A DNA stretch of 62,251 nt, taken from the NCBI GenBank assembly GCA_034422115.1, contig DAOUJW010000003.1:1-62251 (forward strand). The letters are read 5' to 3'. Below, piece after piece: positions 58,197 through 62,251 of the stretch (its first letter is position 1; every line of letters begins with the position of its first letter). The notes beneath the pieces were generated by a model, which did no database searches, was not told the DNA's origin, and saw nothing but the letters and a program-made list of their open reading frames with translations. The stretch comes from DAOUJW01 sp034422115 (GTDB taxonomy: Bacteria > Chloroflexota > Dehalococcoidia > Lucifugimonadales > UBA2985). Position numbers and translations under genes: made by a program.

Positions 58197-59084
58197 ATGG
58201 ACTCCCTTGTTACGGGCGCTCGCGGCCGGTGGAGCGTGGAGCAATCGTATGAGTATTGTCGAAAGCTCGCCAAGTCTCACTACGAGAACTTCACCGTGGC
58301 CTCGTGGTTCCTTCCCAGGGAGAAGCGGCCCCACGTCTACGCCGTCTACGCCTTCTGCCGCTTTGTAGACGACCTGGGGGACGAGTCCCCCGGCGACCGC
58401 CTGAGCCTCCTGGACCGGTGGGAGGAGGAGCTGCGAAGCTGCTACGACTCCACACCCACTCACCCCATCTCCGTGGCGCTCCGGGAGACGATACACCGCT
58501 TTGACATTCCCCGGGAGCCGTTCCTGAAGCTGGTGGAGGCCAACCGCATGGACCAGAGGGCGCATCGCCACGAGACGTACGATGACCTGCTGCACTACTG
58601 CGAGCACTCCGCCAACCCGGTGGGCCACCTGTTCCTGTACCTGTTCGGGTATCGTGATGAGGAGAGGCAGCGCATGGCGGACGCCACCTGCACGGCGCTC
58701 CAGCTGACCAACTTCTGGCAGGACGTGCGCCGGGACTGGGGTATGGGCCGCGTCTACATTCCCCGGGAGGACATGGAGCGCTTTGGGTACACGGAGGAGA
58801 AGCTGCAGGCCGGGGTGGCTGACGACTCATTCAGGGAGCTGATGCGGTTCCAGGTAGACCGCGCCAGGGGCCTCTTCGACGAGGGCGCAGGGCTGGTGGA
58901 CAGGGTAGAGGGCGTCGTGCGGCTGGACATCGCCCTGTTCACCCTGGGCGGACAGCACATCCTGAAGGCAATTGAACGCCAGGGGTACGACGTGCTCAGT
59001 CGCCGCCCGAGGCTATCCAAGGTGTCCAGGGCGTGGCTTGTCGCAAGCACGGCGGCCAGGATGAAGCTGAAGAGAGTAATCTGA
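58197..59084 (+). CDS. hpnC: Hydroxysqualene synthase HpnC
   Basis: A 295-residue head-to-head prenyltransferase homologue. In the HpnCDE pathway HpnC turns presqualene diphosphate into hydroxysqualene. The two Asp-rich motifs are visible (YAFCRFVDDLGDE at ~50, TNFWQDVRRDWGMGRVYIPR at ~175). The RD-x-G-x-GRVYIP form is typical of HpnC. HRFDIPREPFLKLVEANRMD lies between. It is nearly adjacent to yjbQ and to hpnD (28 bases), in the same orientation. Confidence 0.92.
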   Translation: MDSLVTGARGRWSVEQSYEYCRKLAKSHYENFTVASWFLPREKRPHVYAVYAFCRFVDDLGDESPGDRLSLLDRWEEELRSCYDSTPTHPISVALRETIHRFDIPREPFLKLVEANRMDQRAHRHETYDDLLHYCEHSANPVGHLFLYLFGYRDEERQRMADATCTALQLTNFWQDVRRDWGMGRVYIPREDMERFGYTEEKLQAGVADDSFRELMRFQVDRARGLFDEGAGLVDRVEGVVRLDIALFTLGGQHILKAIERQGYDVLSRRPRLSKVSRAWLVASTAARMKLKRVI

Positions 59085-59112
59085 ACATCCCGCTGTGGGA
59101 TGGGAGACGTTC

Positions 59113-59985
59113 ATGGCCAGTGAGCTGGACCAGGCGTACGAGTATTGTCGCAGGCTCACCAAGGAGCGCGCCAAGAACTTCTACTACGCCTTCATCACCC
59201 TGCCTGGCGAGAAGCGCAGGGCGATTTACGCCGCCTACGCCTTCTGCCGCCTGTGCGACGACGCCACGGACGATGACATAGCGGCGGCGGAGAAGCTGCG
59301 GCTTGTTGCCGAGCAGCGCTCGCTGCTTGCGGGTCTAAGCGCGGGCCGACCGGATGGGCAGGTGTACGTTGCGCTTCAGGACGCCATCGACACCTACGGC
59401 ATCCCGATGGAGTACCTTGAAGAGGTGATCAACGGGGTGGAGATGGACATCTCCAAAACGCGGTACGCCACCTTCGAGGAGCTGAGGGAATACTGCTACC
59501 GCGTGGCCTCCTCCGTGGGGCTGGTCTGCATAGAGATATTCGGGTACGACGACCCGGACGCCAGGGAGCACGCTGTCGACCTGGGGCTGGCAATGCAGCT
59601 GACCAACATCCTCCGGGACGTGGAGGAGGATATGGAGCGGGACAGGGTGTACATACCCCAGGAGGAGCTTGCCCGCTTTGGCTGCTCCGAGGATGACATA
59701 TTCCAGGGAAGGGTGAACGACAACTTCCGAGACCTGATGAGGTTCCAGGTGGAGCGGGCCCGTGAGTATTTCAGGAAGGGCAAACGGCTTCTGCCTCTGC
59801 TTTCGCCCCGGTCCAGGGCGTGTCCCGCCGTGCTCCACGGGACCTACAGCCGTCTGCTGGACCGCATAGAGGCGTCCGGCTACAACGTGTTCGGCAGACG
59901 GGTGAGTCTCAGCACCGGGGAGAAGCTGGTGCTTATGGCGAGGCTATGGGCGAACGGGATAGCGGCCAGGGCCTCGGGAAGGTAG
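59113..59985 (+). CDS. hpnD: Presqualene diphosphate synthase HpnD
   Basis: A 290-residue paralog of HpnC that joins two farnesyl diphosphates to presqualene diphosphate. Motifs: YAFCRLCDDATDDD (~50) and TNILRDVEEDMERDRVYIPQ (~165). GVEMDISKTRYATFEELREY and YRVASSVGLVCIEIFGY are typical of this enzyme and of phytoene synthases. The ATG at 59113 follows GGGAG; a GTG at 59095 is a possible alternative. It overlaps hpnE by 40 bases. Confidence 0.92.
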   Translation: MASELDQAYEYCRRLTKERAKNFYYAFITLPGEKRRAIYAAYAFCRLCDDATDDDIAAAEKLRLVAEQRSLLAGLSAGRPDGQVYVALQDAIDTYGIPMEYLEEVINGVEMDISKTRYATFEELREYCYRVASSVGLVCIEIFGYDDPDAREHAVDLGLAMQLTNILRDVEEDMERDRVYIPQEELARFGCSEDDIFQGRVNDNFRDLMRFQVERAREYFRKGKRLLPLLSPRSRACPAVLHGTYSRLLDRIEASGYNVFGRRVSLSTGEKLVLMARLWANGIAARASGR

Positions 59986-61316
59986 TGGTCATCGGCGGTG
60001 GGCTGGCGGGCATGGCCGCCGCCTGCGACCTCGCCGACCGCGGCCACCCGGTGACGCTGATGGAGAAGAGGCCTTTCCTGGGCGGCAGAGCCTTCTCCTT
60101 CCCCGATCCCGACACCGACCAGGAGATAGACAACGGCCAGCACGTCTTCCTTGGCTGCTGCACGGCCTACATGGACTTTCTTGGGAAGCTGGGAGTGCTG
60201 CACAACACCCATATCCCTCCAAGGCTGGACGTTCCCGTCCTTGGCTACGGCGGGAAGAGGGGAGTCCTCCGCAGCGTCGGCCTTCCCGCGCCCCTTCACC
60301 TGCTGCCCTCGCTGCTGAGCTATCCCCACCTGTCGTGGGGCGAGAAGCTCCGCGTCCTGTACGGGGGTCTACGTATCTCCATGGCCAGGGGTAGAGGTCG
60401 GGCAGGGGAGACCTTCGCCGGCTGGCTGAAGCGTCATCGCCAGACGGACTCGGCCATAGACAGGTTCTGGAACCTCATCATCCTGCCCACACTCAACGAC
60501 GACATATCCGAGGTGAGCGCCGACATGGGGCTGATGGTGTTCCGGGAGGGGGTGCTGAAGTCCAGGGACAGCGCCGCAATCGGGTATGCGAAGGTTGGCC
60601 TCTCGGAGCTGGTCTCGGAGGCGGTCAAGTCCTACCTGGCGGCCAGGGGAGGGGAGACGCTGATGGGCGCCGGGGCCAGGGAGATCACCGTGGACGGCGA
60701 CAGAGTGTGCGGCGTGCAGACCTCTGCAGGCGTCGTCAAAGGCGACTGGTACGTCTCCGCGCTTCCATCGTACGACCTTACGGCGATGCTGCCAAAATCC
60801 CTTTCGGAGAACGGCTTCTTCGCCCGCGCCAACGGCCTGTCGTACTCGCCCATAGTGGACGTCCACATCTGGTACGACCGCCCGGTGATGGACGAGGCCT
60901 TCTGCGGCTTTGTGGACAGCCCGTTGCAGTGGGTGTTCAACAAGACCCGTATGCGCGGCGATGGCGCCGATTCTGGGCAGTACCTGTGCATATCCCTCAG
61001 CGGCGCGTGGCGGTACGCGGACATGCCCAAGCAGGAGATACGCGAGATGTTCCTGGAGGAGATGGGGCGGGTCTTCCCCAGGGCGCGTGACGCAAGGGTG
61101 GAACGCCTGCTGGTTGTCAAGCAGCCCTGGGCCACCTTCCGCTCCCTCCCCGGAGTGGAGGCGCACCGGCTGCCCAGCGCGACGCCCATCTCCAACCTGT
61201 TCCTGGCCGGGGAGTGGGTGGATACGGGCTGGCCGGGCACAATGGAGGGGGCCGTGCGCAGCGGGCGGGCCGCCGCCCAAGCGGTGGCTCGGAGAGAGGA
61301 GGCAGGCCCGCTATGA
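59946..61316 (+). CDS. hpnE: Hydroxysqualene dehydroxylase HpnE
   Basis: A 456-residue FAD-dependent amine-oxidase/phytoene-desaturase-like enzyme that reduces hydroxysqualene to squalene. The FAD motif is VVVIGGGLAGMAAACDLADR, followed by VTLMEKRPFLGGRAFSFPDP and DNGQHVFLGCCTAYMDFLGK. The C-terminal FAD contact is LFLAGEWVDTGWPGTMEGAV. The start ATG lies inside hpnD; a GTG just before the hpnD stop is an alternative. Order C-D-E and overlaps indicate one operon. No squalene-hopene cyclase follows in the window. Confidence 0.92.
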   Translation: MGERDSGQGLGKVVVIGGGLAGMAAACDLADRGHPVTLMEKRPFLGGRAFSFPDPDTDQEIDNGQHVFLGCCTAYMDFLGKLGVLHNTHIPPRLDVPVLGYGGKRGVLRSVGLPAPLHLLPSLLSYPHLSWGEKLRVLYGGLRISMARGRGRAGETFAGWLKRHRQTDSAIDRFWNLIILPTLNDDISEVSADMGLMVFREGVLKSRDSAAIGYAKVGLSELVSEAVKSYLAARGGETLMGAGAREITVDGDRVCGVQTSAGVVKGDWYVSALPSYDLTAMLPKSLSENGFFARANGLSYSPIVDVHIWYDRPVMDEAFCGFVDSPLQWVFNKTRMRGDGADSGQYLCISLSGAWRYADMPKQEIREMFLEEMGRVFPRARDARVERLLVVKQPWATFRSLPGVEAHRLPSATPISNLFLAGEWVDTGWPGTMEGAVRSGRAAAQAVARREEAGPL

Positions 61317-61981
61317 GCGCGTGGAGCGCGGAGCGGGAGACGCTGCTGAGCGCGGCGCAGCGAATGTCCACCGGAGGACTGGTGGCGGGGGCCAGTGGCA
61401 ACGTCAGTATGCGCCTGGAGCGCAACGGCGATGGCGGCCTGCTGCTGATAACGCCATCGCAGCTGCCCTATGACCGGATGACCAGAGATGATCTGGTTGT
61501 CGTTGACTTTGCGGGAGACCCCGTAGAGGGTGACATGATCCCTTCCACGGAGACGCTGACCCACGTTGGGGTGTACAGGGCCAGGAGCGACGTCGGCGCA
61601 GTTGTGCACACCCACTCGGTCTACGCCTCTGTCCTGGCGGTGGCGGGCCTTGACCTGCCGCCCGTGATTGACGAGCTGGTGGTTGCCGTGGGAGGCACGG
61701 TGAGGGTGGCGGACTACGGCTTCCCGGGCAGCGAGGAGCTTGCGGAGAAGGCGTGCCTGGCGCTGGGGGACCGGGGCGCGGTGATACTCAGGAATCACGG
61801 TATTGTGGGCGTGGGCGCGACGCCGGAGCAGGCCCTTGGCGTGTGTGAGCTTGTTGAGAGGGCGGCCCAGATTTTCGTGTGGTCTTCCATGCTCGGCGGA
61901 GCCAACATCCTTCCCGATGACGTCGTTGAGGCGGAGAGGGCCATGTACCTGGTGAAGAACAACCTGCTCCAGGGGCAGTAG
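61313..61981 (+). CDS. Class II aldolase/adducin family protein
   Basis: A 222-residue zinc aldolase-type protein. Metal-binding His residues are visible: VVHTHSVYASVLAVAGLDLP (two His) and AVILRNHGIVGVGATPEQAL (one His). The acidic catalytic residue is near STETLTHVGVYRARSD. ASGNVSMRL matches the phosphate-binding segment of L-fuculose/L-ribulose phosphate aldolases. Substrate undetermined. The ATG overlaps the hpnE stop (ATGA), so it is coupled to the squalene genes. AGAGGAGG precedes it. Confidence 0.9.
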   Translation: MSAWSAERETLLSAAQRMSTGGLVAGASGNVSMRLERNGDGGLLLITPSQLPYDRMTRDDLVVVDFAGDPVEGDMIPSTETLTHVGVYRARSDVGAVVHTHSVYASVLAVAGLDLPPVIDELVVAVGGTVRVADYGFPGSEELAEKACLALGDRGAVILRNHGIVGVGATPEQALGVCELVERAAQIFVWSSMLGGANILPDDVVEAERAMYLVKNNLLQGQ

Positions 61982-62035
61982 GTATTCTCAGAGTTTGTTG
62001 GTAATGGCAATTCCCGAAGTGAACCCCGCCTCTTG

Positions 62036-62165
62036 CCCGCTCATGGTGAGCCTGTCGAACCATTTGAGCAGGCAAACAACAGCCGTGAGGCTCCCGCTCA
62101 CACCCTTCGACAAGCTCAGGGTGAGCGGGAAGTATGACCCCGCTCATACCCTTCGACAAGCTCAG
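62036..62165. repeat. Three CTTCGACAAGCTCAG-type palindromic units
   Basis: Degenerate copy 62036-62058 (CCCGCTCATGGTGAGCCTGTCG), full copy ~62095-62130 (CGCTCACACCCTTCGACAAG with GTGAGCGG) and a partial copy from ~62143. The window ends 86 bases later without a recognisable gene. Confidence 0.75.
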
Positions 62166-62251
62166 CAACTGTCTTAAGTGTCAAGCATTTTGTTGAGCTG
62201 GAACAGGGTTCCAGGGTCGACCATGCTTGAGCATGGAGTTCAGTATAATAA

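Noticed and set aside
62180..62251. Start of a gene or transposase fragment at the right edge
   Set aside because: The longest minus-strand frame is about 20 codons (ending in TLFQLNKMLDT) and has no recognisable domain; too little sequence to call.

Overview
The window is high-GC chromosomal DNA that most resembles a marine, aerobic Chloroflexota (SAR202 / Dehalococcoidia-like) bacterium. This is inference from content: an azurin/auracyanin-type copper domain, two deazaflavin (F420)-type oxidoreductases, a DUF2851 gene, a tandem CaiB-type CoA transferase, the HpnCDE squalene pathway and many short palindromic intergenic repeats. No phage, IS element, CRISPR array, rRNA or tRNA gene was recognised.

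Layout. 1-9.5 kb: CoA transferase (runs off the left edge), DinB-like protein, tsaD, an XRE-DUF2851-PH-like cassette, nadX, a cyclic-nucleotide-binding protein, a VOC protein and a deazaflavin oxidoreductase. 9.6-16.2 kb: prs, secA, a second deazaflavin-type protein, polX and a coupled unknown gene. 16.5-21.5 kb: valS, a HEAT-repeat protein and an alpha/beta hydrolase. 21.6-29.8 kb: a caa3-type cytochrome oxidase operon with assembly and heme A genes, including a subunit IV fused to a blue-copper domain. 29.9-32.3 kb: a membrane protein, dnaN and a small coiled-coil membrane protein. 32.4-35.3 kb: circularly permuted ATP-grasp, transglutaminase and a half-length alpha-E protein. 35.3-38.9 kb: YceI lipoprotein, membrane protein, Fur-family regulator, DUF4377 lipoprotein and a two-domain acyl-CoA dehydrogenase. 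38.9-42.0 kb: three consecutive DppB-type permeases, two of them a recent tandem duplication. 42.2-48.4 kb: a T-box-controlled ilvB-ilvN-ilvC-(two small genes)-leuA operon. 48.4-52.1 kb: an accessory stretch with four divergent copies of a ~120-residue membrane protein, lipoproteins and a gene remnant. 52.3-56.1 kb: a toxin-antitoxin-like pair, glyS, a solitary HicB and sbcD. 56.5-62.0 kb: polyprenyl synthase, yjbQ, hpnC, hpnD, hpnE and a class II aldolase.

Functional reading. The respiratory block supplies a membrane oxidase with its own cytochrome c and a tethered cupredoxin, plus Sco, CtaG, CtaA and CtaB for copper and heme A insertion. The T-box operon makes valine, isoleucine and leucine precursors under charged-tRNA control. 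The last cluster converts C5 units to squalene; no hopene cyclase lies in the window. Promoters often follow an extended -10 pattern (TGN before the hexamer), and at least two genes, tsaD and the XRE regulator, appear to be leaderless.

The least explained parts are the 48.4-52.1 kb membrane-protein cluster, the subunit IV-cupredoxin fusion, the orphan permease array and the XRE-DUF2851-PH cassette.
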